Of a stretch of DNA of 64,000 nucleotides, positions 51,901-60,348 are shown one piece after another (the stretch's first letter is position 1; each line of letters opens with the position of its first letter). The position numbers and the translations under genes are program-made. A model generated the notes under the pieces. The model searched no databases and had not been told where the DNA came from. It saw nothing but the letters and a program-made list of their open reading frames with translations. The DNA comes from an uncultured Prevotella sp. (GTDB lineage Bacteria > Bacteroidota > Bacteroidia > Bacteroidales > Bacteroidaceae), in NCBI GenBank assembly GCA_944320305.1, contig CALUGW010000004.1:85398-149397 (forward strand), written 5' to 3'.

Positions 51901-51982
51901 CGCAGCCCCGGTGGCCTACTACACCATCGGCAAGCGCGAGCGCGGCGCGCGCAAGGAAGGGCTCGCCGAGGCGCAGAAATGA
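48962..51982 (+). CDS. secDF: Fused protein translocase subunit SecDF
   Basis: SecDF uses the proton gradient to help the SecYEG channel export proteins. The 1006-residue fusion has a SecD half (TM1, periplasmic P1 domain, then the TM2-6 block with GLLLSLGMAVDANVLIHERAKEE at about 555-577). The SecF half starts with an FTGGRNYVLQF motif and the block GYSINDKVVVFDRIRENM. Residues about 250-306 in the P1 domain form an Ala/Asp/Ser/Lys-rich low-complexity insertion. It ends before an intrinsic terminator. Confidence 0.96.
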   Translation: MQNKGIVKFITLLLVLVCIFYLSFSFVTRHYENKAAAMGEEAGQEYLDSIMNEKVYLGIYSLKQCREMEIGLGLDLKGGMNVVLEVSVPDVIAVLADHKTDEAFVKSMNEAKKEEETSQDDFISLFIKSYRKNAPGHRLAEVFATQQMKGKVSTQSTDAEVERALRAEVQSAVDNSFNVVRNRIDKFGVVQPNIQKLEGQTGRIMVEMPGIKEPERVRKLLQGSANLEFWETYNSQEIVPYLSQLNQRFAAADTTSAAAAPADTAKADSAAARPDSVKGGLAAAIAAKGGVKKADASSASAQAEQLKRQNPLFSIFQPMQGQSLSVVGYASARDTAEVDRIIYSDIAERILPSDVKLLWSAKAVDGDRTATIYELHAIKVTEPSGRAPLEGNVITNARDGFDQMGHPCVTMQMNSDGARRWAQLTKANIGRAVAIVLDGTVYSAPRVNGEIAGGSSEITGNFTIEETKDLANTLNSGKMPAPTRIVQEEVVGPSLGMESIQQGFVSFIIAFIILMAYLIVLYNFIPGMVANMALLFNLFFTLGIMTSFQSVLTMPGIAGLLLSLGMAVDANVLIHERAKEELANGINVKEAINRGYTNAFSAIFDSNLTSIITGVILFVFGTGPIRGFATTFIIGLCCSFFTAVYMTRMVYEHQLKRDKWLNLTFTTAISRNMLQNTKINFMGKHKMSFITWAVISVVFIGSFAVRGFSEGIDFTGGRNYVLQFEQPVEPENVREVLQGAFGEATCSAIALGTDKHTIRVTTNYKIESNSPDVDNEIENILYKKLHDAGLVTQADVNAFKNPDVRAGGSIISSSKVGPAVAKDITYGAIVSVIFAIIAIFLYILLRFRNVAFSLGSTVALALDTLFVLGVYSLLWGVLPMSLEIDQTFIGAILTVIGYSINDKVVVFDRIRENMHLYQKRNLWNLFNDSLNQTLARTINTGSATLLVLLVIIFFGGESIRSFSLAMILGIVFGTFSSIFIAAPVAYYTIGKRERGARKEGLAEAQK

Positions 51983-52015
51983 CAAGATAACTAATACGAA
52001 TTATATATATGTCGG

Positions 52016-52053
52016 ACGGCCGCTCCCTGTGAAGGGGGCGGCCGTATTTTTTT
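52016..52053 (+). terminator. Intrinsic terminator after secDF
   Basis: ACGGCCGCTCCC pairs with GGGGGCGGCCGT (one G-U pair) and is followed by seven T after one A. Confidence 0.9.
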
Positions 52054-52116
52054 GTCCGCCGCCACCCTGCCGCCGCCGATGCCGCAACAAGGCCGCCCCC
52101 GCAGCCTGCTCGGACA

Positions 52117-52429
52117 GCGGAAACGCATAAATATGCATTTGCGCGGCCCGCCCCCGCAGCCCGCAAAACGCCGCCGGAAGCGCCGTTTTTTGCCCCTCCG
52201 GAAGCGGGGCGGGCGGAACGGTTTTCCAATATAGGCCATTTCGGCCTGCAAGAAGGCCCATTTGGGATTGCAAAACAGGCCTTTTCGCAGACCAAAATGA
52301 CCCCTGTTGCAACACGTTGAGAATCAAACAGTTGCGCAAATGGCTCTGAAAGGCTGCAAAAGGCGGCGGAAACGCGGCGGCGGACCGAGCCGGAGCCGCC
52401 TGCGCAGCGCATATTTATGCACTTTCCGC
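52117..52429. repeat. Inverted-repeat-bounded segment with 22-base array L5
   Basis: GCGGAAACGCATAAATATGC plus ATTTGCGC (52117-52144) and its near-exact inverse at 52402-52429 enclose about 310 bases. Inside, the 22-base units start at 52239, 52261, 52283 and 52305. Short ORFs in the segment lack good codon patterns and are not called. The rest of 51983-52607 carries the secDF terminator and the typA promoter. Confidence 0.75.
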
Positions 52430-52574
52430 CAGCCATATTCATTCCCCACGCACTCCCTCCAATGAGGCAGACCGGCCGACGCCACCGCGCCCGACCGGCG
52501 CAGTACGGGCAGCCCGGCGGGCGCGGCAGGCTCAAAAAAGCGGCCCGCAATAACAATATGTGGAATATAATGTG

Positions 52575-52582
52575 TAACTTTG
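52575..52582 (+). promoter_or_regulatory. Promoter box for typA
   Basis: TAACTTTG lies 25 bases before the typA ATG; the -33 element is not clear. Confidence 0.75.
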
Positions 52583-52607
52583 CAGCGTATTTTAAGGTAA
52601 CACATCA

Positions 52608-54410
52608 ATGCAAGACATCAGAAACATAGCCATCATCGCCCACGTGGACCACGGCAAGACCACGCTGGTGGACAAGATGATGCTCGCCGGAAACCTGTTC
52701 CGCGAGGGGCAGGACCTCAGCGGACAGGTGCTCGACAGCAACGACCTTGAGCGCGAGCGCGGCATCACCATCCTCTCGAAAAACGTCTCCATCAACTGGA
52801 AAGGCACCAAGATAAACATCATCGACACTCCGGGCCACTCCGACTTCGGCGGCGAGGTGGAGCGCGTGCTCAACATGGCCGACGGCTGCCTGCTGCTCGT
52901 CGACGCCTTTGAGGGACCGATGCCGCAGACGCGCTTCGTGCTGCAGAAGGCCCTGCAGATAGGCCTGAAGCCCATCGTGGTGGTCAACAAGGTTGACAAG
53001 CCCAACTGCCGCCCCGAGGAGGTCTACGAGATGGTGTTCGACCTGATGTTCTCGCTCAACGCCACCGAGGACCAGCTCGACTTCCCCGTGGTCTACGGCT
53101 CGGCCAAGAACGGCTGGATGGGTGAGGATTACAAGACTCCCACCGGCGACATCAACTACCTGCTGGACAAGATCATAGAGGTGATTCCCGCCCCGAAGGT
53201 GATCGAGGGCACGCCGCAGATGCTCATCACCTCGCTCGACTACTCCAGCTACACGGGCCGCATAGCCGTGGGCCGCGTGCACAGGGGCACGCTGCGCGAG
53301 GGCATGAACATAACGATAGCCCACCGCGACGGCTCGCAGGAGAAGACGCGCATAAAGGAGCTGCACACCTTCGAGGGTATGGGCCACGCCAAGACGGCCG
53401 AGGTGCAGAGCGGCGACATCTGCGCCATCATCGGCCTGGAGCGCTTCGAGATCGGCGACACCATCTGCGACTTCGACAATCCCGAGCCGCTGCCCCCCAT
53501 CGCCATCGACGAGCCCACCATGAGCATGCTCTTCACCATCAACGACTCGCCCTTCTTCGGCCGCGAGGGCAAGTATGTCACCAGCCGCCACATCAACGAC
53601 CGCCTGCAGAAGGAGCTTGAGAAGAACCTCGCCCTGCGCGTGGCCCCCTTCGAGGACAGCACCGACAAGTGGATTGTCAGCGGCCGCGGCGTGCTCCACC
53701 TCTCCGTGCTCATCGAGACGATGCGCCGCGAGGGCTACGAGCTTCAGGTGGGCCAGCCCCAGGTTATCTACAAGGAGATTGACGGCCGGCGGTGCGAGCC
53801 CATCGAGGAGCTGACCATCAACGTGCCAGAGGAGTTCGCCAGCAAGATGATAGACATGGTGACCCGCCGCAAGGGCGAGATGACATCCATGGAGAGCCAG
53901 GCCGACCGCGTGAACATAGAGTTCGACATCCCCTCGCGCGGCATCATCGGACTGCGCACCAACGTGCTCACCGCCAGCCAGGGCGAGGCCATCATGGCAC
54001 ACCGCTTCAAGGAGTACCAGCCCTACAAGGGCGACATCAGCCGCCGCACCAACGGCTCGATGATAGCCATGGAGACGGGCACCGCCTACGCCTACTCCAT
54101 CGACAAGCTGCAGGACCGCGGCAAGTTCTTCATCGACCCGGGCGACGAGGTCTACGCCGGCGAGGTGGTCGGGGAGCACGTCCACGACAACGACCTGGTG
54201 ATAAACGTCACCAAGGCAAAGCAGCTCACCAACACCCGCGCCAGCGGCTCCGACGACAAGGCCCGCATCATCCCCCGCACCGTGCTCTCGCTCGAGGAGG
54301 CGCTGGAGTACATCAAGGAGGACGAGCTGGTGGAGGTGACGCCCAAGAGCATGCGCATGCGCAAGACCATACTCGACCACAACGAGCGCAAGAAGAGCCA
54401 GAAGGCGTGA
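52608..54410 (+). CDS. typA: GTP-binding translation factor TypA/BipA
   Basis: TypA is a ribosome-associated GTPase related to EF-G that acts in ribosome assembly and stress response. The 600-residue protein has G1 [10 protein letters not shown] (about 11-20), the effector region RERGITI, G3 DTPGHSDF and G4 NKVDK, and domain V with [17 protein letters not shown] (about 445-461). It ends with a lysine-rich tail. It is a single gene between secDF and luxS with a terminator on either side. Confidence 0.97.
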   Translation: MQDIRNIAIIAHVDHGKTTLVDKMMLAGNLFREGQDLSGQVLDSNDLERERGITILSKNVSINWKGTKINIIDTPGHSDFGGEVERVLNMADGCLLLVDAFEGPMPQTRFVLQKALQIGLKPIVVVNKVDKPNCRPEEVYEMVFDLMFSLNATEDQLDFPVVYGSAKNGWMGEDYKTPTGDINYLLDKIIEVIPAPKVIEGTPQMLITSLDYSSYTGRIAVGRVHRGTLREGMNITIAHRDGSQEKTRIKELHTFEGMGHAKTAEVQSGDICAIIGLERFEIGDTICDFDNPEPLPPIAIDEPTMSMLFTINDSPFFGREGKYVTSRHINDRLQKELEKNLALRVAPFEDSTDKWIVSGRGVLHLSVLIETMRREGYELQVGQPQVIYKEIDGRRCEPIEELTINVPEEFASKMIDMVTRRKGEMTSMESQADRVNIEFDIPSRGIIGLRTNVLTASQGEAIMAHRFKEYQPYKGDISRRTNGSMIAMETGTAYAYSIDKLQDRGKFFIDPGDEVYAGEVVGEHVHDNDLVINVTKAKQLTNTRASGSDDKARIIPRTVLSLEEALEYIKEDELVEVTPKSMRMRKTILDHNERKKSQKA

Positions 54411-54458
54411 CACGGCCCGGCATCCGGAGCCGCGGCACATCAATTATATAGAACAAGA

Positions 54459-54501
54459 CACGCCCCGCCGCAACGGATTCAGCACCGTGCGGCGGGGCGT
54501 G
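54459..54501. terminator. Bidirectional terminator between typA and luxS
   Basis: CACGCCCCGCCGC pairs with GCGGCGGGGCGTG, with an added CGG/CCG pair near the loop. It lies between convergent genes. Confidence 0.85.
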
Positions 54502-54531
54502 CTTGCTGCCACTGCCGAAAGTCCGCCCCAG

Positions 54532-55011
54532 CTATCCCGGATAATTCATGTTCTCCTCGCCGATGTTCTCCAGCACCTCGGTGAGGAACTTCCGCGCCTC
54601 CCAGCGCGCCATGGGCAGGTCGTGCAGCAGCCAGTTGCCGCAGTCGCGGGGCGCCGCGCCGGGCACCTCGCCCTCGAACGAGGCTATGAAGGCGAACGTG
54701 CGGCGCATCAGCTCCACGATGTCGCGGCTCTCCAGGTCGCCGCGCATGAGCAGGTAGTTGCCCGTGAGGCAGCCCATAGGCCCCCAGTACACTATGCGGT
54801 CACGCCATTCAGGGTCGTTCCTCAGGAATGTGGCGGCCAGATGCTCGATGGTGTGCAGAGCGCCGGGGTGGAGCGCCGGCTCGCGGTTGGGCTCCTTCAT
54901 GCGTATGTCGAACGTGGTGACGGTGTCGCCGCCCACGCTGTCCTTGCGCGAGACGTATATCCCGCGCAGCAGCCTGTCGTGGTTGATTGTGAAACTTGGT
55001 ATCTTTTCCAA
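54532..55011 (-). CDS. luxS: S-ribosylhomocysteine lyase
   Basis: LuxS splits S-ribosylhomocysteine to homocysteine and DPD, the precursor of AI-2. The 159-residue protein has the metal site His53-x-x-x-His57 (LHTIEHL) and Cys124 (RDCGNW), and the catalytic Cys81 (PMGCLTG). The only start that gives the canonical EKIPSF N-terminus is a TTG at 55011; no ATG or GTG lies in frame before the upstream stop. The bases just before it are AT-rich repeat sequence. It follows mtnN, whose product is its substrate. Confidence 0.95.
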   Translation of the reverse strand: MEKIPSFTINHDRLLRGIYVSRKDSVGGDTVTTFDIRMKEPNREPALHPGALHTIEHLAATFLRNDPEWRDRIVYWGPMGCLTGNYLLMRGDLESRDIVELMRRTFAFIASFEGEVPGAAPRDCGNWLLHDLPMARWEARKFLTEVLENIGEENMNYPG

Positions 55012-55016
55012 CTCTG

Positions 55017-55047
55017 AAGAATTAAGGGTTAAAGGTTAAAAATTAAA
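55017..55047. repeat. AT-rich repeat between mtnN and luxS
   Basis: AAGAATTAAGGGTTAAAGGTTAAAAATTAAAAG belongs to the same AT-rich class as the repeats at 39411 and 32693. It ends next to the TTG start of luxS. Confidence 0.7.
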
Positions 55048-55113
55048 AGAATATGCTCTTGTGGGCGGGCGGACAGCCTGGCGCCGAAACCTGCGGCAGC
55101 CCCCGAAGCCGCA

Positions 55114-55797
55114 CTACAGCCGCTCCAGGAAGGCCTTCGTGACGTGGAACGAGCTGTCGGCCAGCCGGTCCCAGAAGTCGAAGTACTGGCTGGCCTTGTC
55201 GTCCTTGAGCGGTATGTCGCTGATGATGCGGAAGCTGACGAACGGCACTCCGAAAGTGTGGCACACCTGGGCTATGGCCGCCGACTCCATGTCAACGGCC
55301 ATGGCCTCGGGAAAGCGGCTGAGGATGGAGCGCATCTTGTCGCGCGAATCGACAAACCAGTCGCCCGTGACCGTCAGCCCCGCCACGACCCTCGTGCCGC
55401 AGCCGATGCCCAGGGCGCGGTCCAGCAGCCTGCTGTCCGAAGCGAACCGCGCCGGCATGCCCATTATCTGGCCGTAGGCCTCGCCGCCGCCGCAGTAGGC
55501 GTCGTGGTAGCACGACTCCGTGGCCACCACCACATCCTGCACCTCAAGCTCTGCCGACGCTCCGCCGGCCACGCCCGTCGACACCACCGCGTCGGGGCTG
55601 AAGGCGTTTATCATGTCCGTGGCCCAGATGGCGGCGTTGACCTTTCCCACGCCGCACTGCACCATCACAATCTCGTTGCCGCCCATTGTTCCCGTGGTGT
55701 ATGTCTTGCCCCCGCGCACGGTCTCAGCCGCGCCGGCGAGCAGAGCCCTCACCCTGGCGAACTCCTTGTCCATTGCAATGACAATGCCTGTTCTCAT
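55114..55797 (-). CDS. mtnN: 5'-methylthioadenosine/S-adenosylhomocysteine nucleosidase
   Basis: MtnN removes adenine from S-adenosylhomocysteine and methylthioadenosine. The 227-residue protein begins GIVIAMDKEF (catalytic Glu near residue 12) and has STGVAGGAS, AVDMESAAIAQVC (about 168-180) and the catalytic Asp in RIISD (about 195). It acts directly before LuxS in methyl-cycle recycling, and the two genes are on one strand 102 bases apart, so they form an operon with a repeat between them. Confidence 0.95.
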   Translation of the reverse strand: MRTGIVIAMDKEFARVRALLAGAAETVRGGKTYTTGTMGGNEIVMVQCGVGKVNAAIWATDMINAFSPDAVVSTGVAGGASAELEVQDVVVATESCYHDAYCGGGEAYGQIMGMPARFASDSRLLDRALGIGCGTRVVAGLTVTGDWFVDSRDKMRSILSRFPEAMAVDMESAAIAQVCHTFGVPFVSFRIISDIPLKDDKASQYFDFWDRLADSSFHVTKAFLERL

Positions 55798-55819
55798 CTT
55801 GTATGCTTGTTTAACGCGG

Positions 55820-55827
55820 CAAAGATA
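55820..55827 (-). promoter_or_regulatory. Promoter box for mtnN-luxS
   Basis: On the minus strand this reads TATCTTTG, 22 bases before the mtnN ATG. CAAA on the plus strand at 55851 may be the -33 element, at a spacing of 23. Confidence 0.75.
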
Positions 55828-55901
55828 GCAAATAAATATGAATTATGCCGCAAAATCGGCTCTTAGGCGCGGCGGCGGGGCGCTTTTTGGCAGAAAAAAC
55901 G

Positions 55902-55909
55902 TATCTTTG
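55902..55909 (+). promoter_or_regulatory. Promoter box for the YfhO-like gene
   Basis: TATCTTTG lies 39 bases before the ATG. The upstream sequence TTTGGCAGAAAA closely matches the one before the HAD promoter at 15479-15490. Confidence 0.75.
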
Positions 55910-55948
55910 CACCGGTTTATCAGAACTGAAATCAAAACTATAAGATAA

Positions 55949-58465
55949 ATGAAAACATTGAAGCGATGCCTGCCCGACATACTGGCAGTGCTGTTATTTG
56001 CCGTTCTGGCGTTTGCCTATTTCTTCCCGGCAGACACCGAGGGGCGCATTCTTTACCAACACGACGCCTCCGCCGGGCGCGGCTCCGGCCAGGAGATTGC
56101 CGACTACCGCGAGCGCACCGGCGAGACCCCGCGCTGGACGAACACCCTCTTCAGCGGAATGCCCACGTACCAGATGGCGCCGTCTTACGACAGCCTGAAC
56201 ATCCTCAAGCAGGCCGACCGAGTGTTCCACCTGTGGCTCCCTGAGTACGTCCTGCTGGTGTTCTCCTACATGCTGGGCTTCTACATCCTGCTGCGGGCCT
56301 TCAACTTCCGCCAGTCGCTGGCCGTCCTCGGCTCCGTCATCTGGGCCTTCAGCAGCTACTTCTTCATAATCATCGCCGCCGGCCACATCTGGAAGGCCAT
56401 GGCGCTGGTCTATCTGCCGCCCATGATCGCGGGCGTGGCGCTGGCCTACCGCGGCCGCTACCTGTGGGGATTCCTGCTCACGGCCCTGTTCACCGGCCTT
56501 GAGGTCTACGCCAACCACGTGCAGATGACCTATTATTACCTCTTCATCATCCTCTTTCTGGTCATCGCCTGGCTCGTCGAGGCGCTGCGCCGGCACCGTC
56601 TGGCCCACTTTCTCAAGGCCACGGGCGTGTGCGCCGCCGGTGCCGCGATAGGCGTCTGCATGAACATCTCCAACCTCTACCACACGTGGGAATACTCGCA
56701 GGAGTCCATGCGCGGCAAGAGCGAGCTGGTCAAGGAGCGCTCGGAGAACCAGACGAGCAGCGGGCTCGACCGCGACTACATCACCCAGTGGAGCTACGGC
56801 ATCGGCGAGACCTGGACCCTGCTCGTGCCCAACGCCAAGGGCGGGGCCAGCGTGCCCCTGAGCCAGAACAAGACGGCCATGGAGCACGCCGACAACACCT
56901 ACACGCCCATCTACCAGCAGCTGGGCCAGTACTGGGGCGAGCAGCCCGGCACCAGCGGCCCCGTCTACGTGGGCGCCTTCGTGCTCACGCTCTTCATCCT
57001 GGGCCTGTTCATCGTCAAGGGACCCGTCAAGTGGGCGCTGCTGGCCGCCACCGTGCTGTCGGTGCTGCTCTCGTGGGGCCACAATTTCATGTGGTTCACC
57101 AACCTGTTCATTGACTACGTGCCCATGTACGCCAAGTTCCGCACCGTGGCCTCCATACTCGTCATCGCCGAGTTCACCATCCCGCTGCTGGCCATGCTGG
57201 CGCTGAAGAAGATTGTCGACGAGCCTGAGATACTCACAAAGAAGATAAAGTTCGTCTACGCCAGCTTCGCCCTCACCGGCGGCGTGGCCCTGCTCTTCGC
57301 CCTGCTGCCCTCGCTCTTCTTCCCCGACTACGTGTCGTCGTCGGAGATGCAGGCCATCGGCCAGCTCCCACCCGAGCACGTGCAGCCGCTGATAGCCAAC
57401 CTGACGGAGATGCGCAAGGCCATGTTCACCGCCGACTGCTGGCGCTCCTTCTGGATCATCGTGGCCGGCACGCTGCTGCTCCTGCTCTTCAAGGCGCGCA
57501 AGCTCAAGGCCGGAGCCATGACCGGAGCGTTGGTAGCGCTCTGCCTCATAGACATGTGGCAGGTCAACAAGCGCTATCTCTACGACGATATGTTCGTGGA
57601 GAAGAGCGTGCGCACCGCGCCGATGGAGATGACCGACACCGAGCGCCAGATCCTCAAGGACAAGCAGCTGCACTACCGCACGCTCAACCTGGCCTCCAAC
57701 ACGTTCAACGAGAACGAGACATCATACTATCTGAAGAGCATCGGGGGCTACCACGCCGCCAAGCTGCGCCGCTACCAGGAGCTGATCGAGGCTCACATCG
57801 CGCCCGAGATGCAGAACATCTACAAGGCCGTGAGCGAGAGCCACGGCGACATGACGCGCGTCAACGGCGACAGCCTGTTCCCCGTGCTCAACATGCTCAA
57901 CGCCAAATACTTCATCATGCCGCTGCAGTCGGGCCAGACGGTGCCCCTGCAGAACCCCTACGTCTATGGCAACGCATGGTTTGTTGACAAGGTGAGCTAT
58001 GTTGACAACGCCAACCAGGAGCTCAGCGCGGTGGGCAAGACAGACCTGCGCCACGAGGCCGTGGCCGACAGGAAGTTCAGCGGCGAGCTGGGCCAGAGCC
58101 GCCCGCAGGACAGCACGAGCGTCGTCAGGCTCACCGAGTATGACGCCACACGCCTGAAATACGACGTCAACTCCACTGCCGGAGGCGTCATCGTGTTCTC
58201 AGAGATATACTATCCCGAGTGGACAGCCACCGTCGACGGCCAGGAGGTGCCCGTGGGCCGCGTCAACTACGTGCTGCGCGCCATCAACGTCAAGCCCGGC
58301 CGCCACACCGTGGAGCTGTCGTTCTTCCCCAAGTCGGTGGACCGCACCGAGGCCATAGCCTACGCCGCCTACGCCGTGCTGGCCGCAGTGGTGGTGCTTC
58401 TGGCGCTCATGGAGTGGCGCCGCCGCAGAAAAGAGACGGCTCCCGCCGCCGGAACAAACAGCTGA
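55949..58465 (+). CDS. YfhO-family polytopic membrane protein
   Basis: The 838-residue protein has about 12-14 transmembrane segments. An N-terminal extracytoplasmic loop carries WTNTLFSGMPTYQM, and a long C-terminal periplasmic domain (about 545-815) ends in VIVFSEIYYPEWTATVDG, where Tyr-Pro-Gly/Glu-Trp is a YfhO signature. YfhO proteins are GT-C-like membrane proteins; in Gram-positives they glycosylate lipoteichoic acid. The Bacteroidetes role is unknown, but two glycosyltransferases follow, which fits glycan assembly. Confidence 0.88.
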   Translation: MKTLKRCLPDILAVLLFAVLAFAYFFPADTEGRILYQHDASAGRGSGQEIADYRERTGETPRWTNTLFSGMPTYQMAPSYDSLNILKQADRVFHLWLPEYVLLVFSYMLGFYILLRAFNFRQSLAVLGSVIWAFSSYFFIIIAAGHIWKAMALVYLPPMIAGVALAYRGRYLWGFLLTALFTGLEVYANHVQMTYYYLFIILFLVIAWLVEALRRHRLAHFLKATGVCAAGAAIGVCMNISNLYHTWEYSQESMRGKSELVKERSENQTSSGLDRDYITQWSYGIGETWTLLVPNAKGGASVPLSQNKTAMEHADNTYTPIYQQLGQYWGEQPGTSGPVYVGAFVLTLFILGLFIVKGPVKWALLAATVLSVLLSWGHNFMWFTNLFIDYVPMYAKFRTVASILVIAEFTIPLLAMLALKKIVDEPEILTKKIKFVYASFALTGGVALLFALLPSLFFPDYVSSSEMQAIGQLPPEHVQPLIANLTEMRKAMFTADCWRSFWIIVAGTLLLLLFKARKLKAGAMTGALVALCLIDMWQVNKRYLYDDMFVEKSVRTAPMEMTDTERQILKDKQLHYRTLNLASNTFNENETSYYLKSIGGYHAAKLRRYQELIEAHIAPEMQNIYKAVSESHGDMTRVNGDSLFPVLNMLNAKYFIMPLQSGQTVPLQNPYVYGNAWFVDKVSYVDNANQELSAVGKTDLRHEAVADRKFSGELGQSRPQDSTSVVRLTEYDATRLKYDVNSTAGGVIVFSEIYYPEWTATVDGQEVPVGRVNYVLRAINVKPGRHTVELSFFPKSVDRTEAIAYAAYAVLAAVVVLLALMEWRRRRKETAPAAGTNS

Positions 58466-58673
58466 CGCCCGCCAGCATCCCGAACGCCGAGGTGCGCGTG
58501 GGGCTGATGCGGTCGCTGCTCGGCAATTACGTTGACGTGCCGCGCGAGGCCAACGCGGCCATTGCCCTGATGAGCGTGCCGCTCAGGCGGGGCAACAATG
58601 GCGAGGACGGACTGCGCATAAAGCTCTGGTTCGACTTCAGACAAAGACCTGAACAGCCAGACAAGACTAATCA
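58466..58673 (+). other. Unassigned stretch after the YfhO-like gene
   Basis: About 200 bases without a credible gene. One frame from an ATG at 58507 reads MRSLLGNYVDVPREANAAIA and is codon-like in composition, but it runs through the downstream terminator hairpin, so it is not called. It may be a decayed gene remnant. Confidence 0.35.
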
Positions 58674-58721
58674 CTCCGCCCGCCCGGCAGACATCTGCCG
58701 GCGGGCGGAGTTTTATTTTTT
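58674..58721. terminator. Terminator after the YfhO-like gene
   Basis: CTCCGCCCGCC...GGCAGA pairs with TCTGCC...GGCGGGCGGAG with one bulged C and is followed by TTTTATTTTTT. It overlaps the 3' end of the convergent glycosyltransferase gene. Confidence 0.9.
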
Positions 58722-59453
58722 CGACCTCAGTCTGAGCATCAGCAGCACGAAATAAAGCCGCGGCAGAAGCCTGAGCCTGTCGGCCGGACCGTCAAGCTCA
58801 CGTATTATAGCGATGTTCTGGCGCAGACCCTCGGCGCGGTTTGTGTTCGACACGCCGCCGGTGTCGAACACCGAGACGGGAAAATCAAGTTTGAGGAATG
58901 TCTTGTTGTGCTTCCACAACAGTTTGAAAAGTTTGAAGTCGGCCGACATAGTGTACTTCGTGTCATAGGGAAACTGCCTGAGGCACGAGGTCTTTATGAA
59001 CGCGCTCTGGTGGCAGAAGTACATTCTGTGGCCGTTGTGAGGGCTTTCAGCGGGCTTCACAAAATCACCCCCACCGTTTGGCTTCGGCTTGACCACGCCG
59101 CCGTAAACCACGTCAGCGGCCTTGTCTCCGACCGCCTCAAGCACCGCCTTTGCCGTGTCGTGCGACGCGAAGGTGTCGCCGGCGTTCAGGAAGATGCACC
59201 ACTCGCCCGAGGCCATGCCCACGCCCTTGTTCATCGCGTCATATATGCCGTTGTCTTTTTCCGATATCTTCTTGTCTATCACGTGGCTGTAGTCCGCCAT
59301 CACCTGCGGCGTGCCGTCTGTCGAGCCCCCGTCCACCACGATGGTCTCGATGTCTCCGCAATGCTGCGCCTCGACGCTCTTCAGCGTTTTCTCAAGCATC
59401 GGGGCGGCGTTGAGGCACACCGTAATGACAGAAATCCTTGGTAATCTTTCCAT
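58713..59453 (-). CDS. Family 2 glycosyltransferase (a)
   Basis: The 246-residue GT-A enzyme starts ISVITVCLNAAPMLEKTLKS and has the acceptor/donor motifs VDGGSTDGT and FLNAGDTF (the DxD equivalent), plus ISEKDNGIYDAMNKGV. It resembles WcaA-like family 2 transferases that build surface polysaccharides. The substrate is unknown. It is transcribed divergently from the second family 2 gene with 74 bases between the starts. Confidence 0.9.
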   Translation of the reverse strand: MERLPRISVITVCLNAAPMLEKTLKSVEAQHCGDIETIVVDGGSTDGTPQVMADYSHVIDKKISEKDNGIYDAMNKGVGMASGEWCIFLNAGDTFASHDTAKAVLEAVGDKAADVVYGGVVKPKPNGGGDFVKPAESPHNGHRMYFCHQSAFIKTSCLRQFPYDTKYTMSADFKLFKLLWKHNKTFLKLDFPVSVFDTGGVSNTNRAEGLRQNIAIIRELDGPADRLRLLPRLYFVLLMLRLRSKK

Positions 59454-59481
59454 TGGTTGTCCTTTTGTTGAAACGTATTGG

Positions 59482-59510
59482 CAAAATTACAAAATTAATT
59501 CTTACCTTTG
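59482..59510. promoter_or_regulatory. Divergent promoters between the two glycosyltransferase genes
   Basis: The plus-strand box TACCTTTG is at 59503-59510 with TTG 22 bases upstream (59478-59480). On the minus strand TAATTTTG occurs twice in tandem (59482-59489 and 59490-59497). The boxes interlock, so the two genes compete for polymerase. Confidence 0.65.
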
Positions 59511-59527
59511 TCAGAAAACATTCAGAA

Positions 59528-60292
59528 ATGGAAGGAATCTCTGTTGTCATCAACACATACAATGCCGAGAAACACCTTGCCCGCGTGCTCGACTCCGTAA
59601 GCGGATTTGACGAGGTGGTGATATGCGACATGGAGAGCACCGACGCCACGGTGGAGATTGCCCATAGCCGGGGATGCCGCGTCGTGACGTTCCCCAAGGG
59701 CGACTGCGTGAGCGCGGAGCCGGCGCGCACCTTCGCCATACAGTCGGCCGCGTTCAAGTGGGTTCTGATGGTCGATGCCGACGAGCTGGTCACTCCCGCG
59801 CTGCGCGACTATCTCTACGCGCTCATCAAAACAGCCGACTGTCCGCAAGGTCTGTGGCTGCCGCGCAGGAACTTCTTCATGGGCCGCCTCATGCACAGCA
59901 ACTATCCCGACTATGTTCTGCGCTTCTTCGTCCGCGACGGCACCACGTGGCCTCCCTACGTACACACCTTTCCCGAGGTGAAAGGCCGAGTTGACAAGAT
60001 TCCGGCCAGACGCACCGACCTCGCGCTGGTCCACATCGCAAACGACACCGTGCGCTCCATCGTGGCCAAGACCAATCTCTACACCGACAACGAGGTTGAA
60101 AAGAAAGCCGCCCGCCGCTACGGCATCGGTGCGCTGCTGTGGCGCCCGCTCTTCCGCTTCTTCAAGTCATACGTGCTCAAGGGAGGCTTCCGCGACGGCC
60201 GCGAGGGCTTCATCTGCGCCTGCTATGAGGGTCTCTACCAGTTCGTCATGGTCAGCAAGATAATGGAGCGGAGGCTCCGCCGCGAGGTATAA
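59528..60292 (+). CDS. Family 2 glycosyltransferase (b), WaaE-like
   Basis: The 254-residue protein begins ISVVINTYNAEKHLARVLDS and has ICDMESTDAT and LMVDADELVTPAL (DxD). This pattern and length resemble the WaaE/KdtX group that adds glucose to lipopolysaccharide core heptose. The assignment to core synthesis is inference. The ATG at 59528 follows the promoter; the longer frame is rejected. Confidence 0.88.
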   Translation: MEGISVVINTYNAEKHLARVLDSVSGFDEVVICDMESTDATVEIAHSRGCRVVTFPKGDCVSAEPARTFAIQSAAFKWVLMVDADELVTPALRDYLYALIKTADCPQGLWLPRRNFFMGRLMHSNYPDYVLRFFVRDGTTWPPYVHTFPEVKGRVDKIPARRTDLALVHIANDTVRSIVAKTNLYTDNEVEKKAARRYGIGALLWRPLFRFFKSYVLKGGFRDGREGFICACYEGLYQFVMVSKIMERRLRREV

Positions 60293-60348
60293 CAGCTCCG
60301 GCAAACAGTGTCTTTACCTTACCCCACCTATCACCAAAAGCCTTTCTG

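Noticed and set aside
52052-52234. Short ORF beside array L5
   Set aside because: It lies in the repeat-bounded segment, is Arg/Pro-rich and has no start context.
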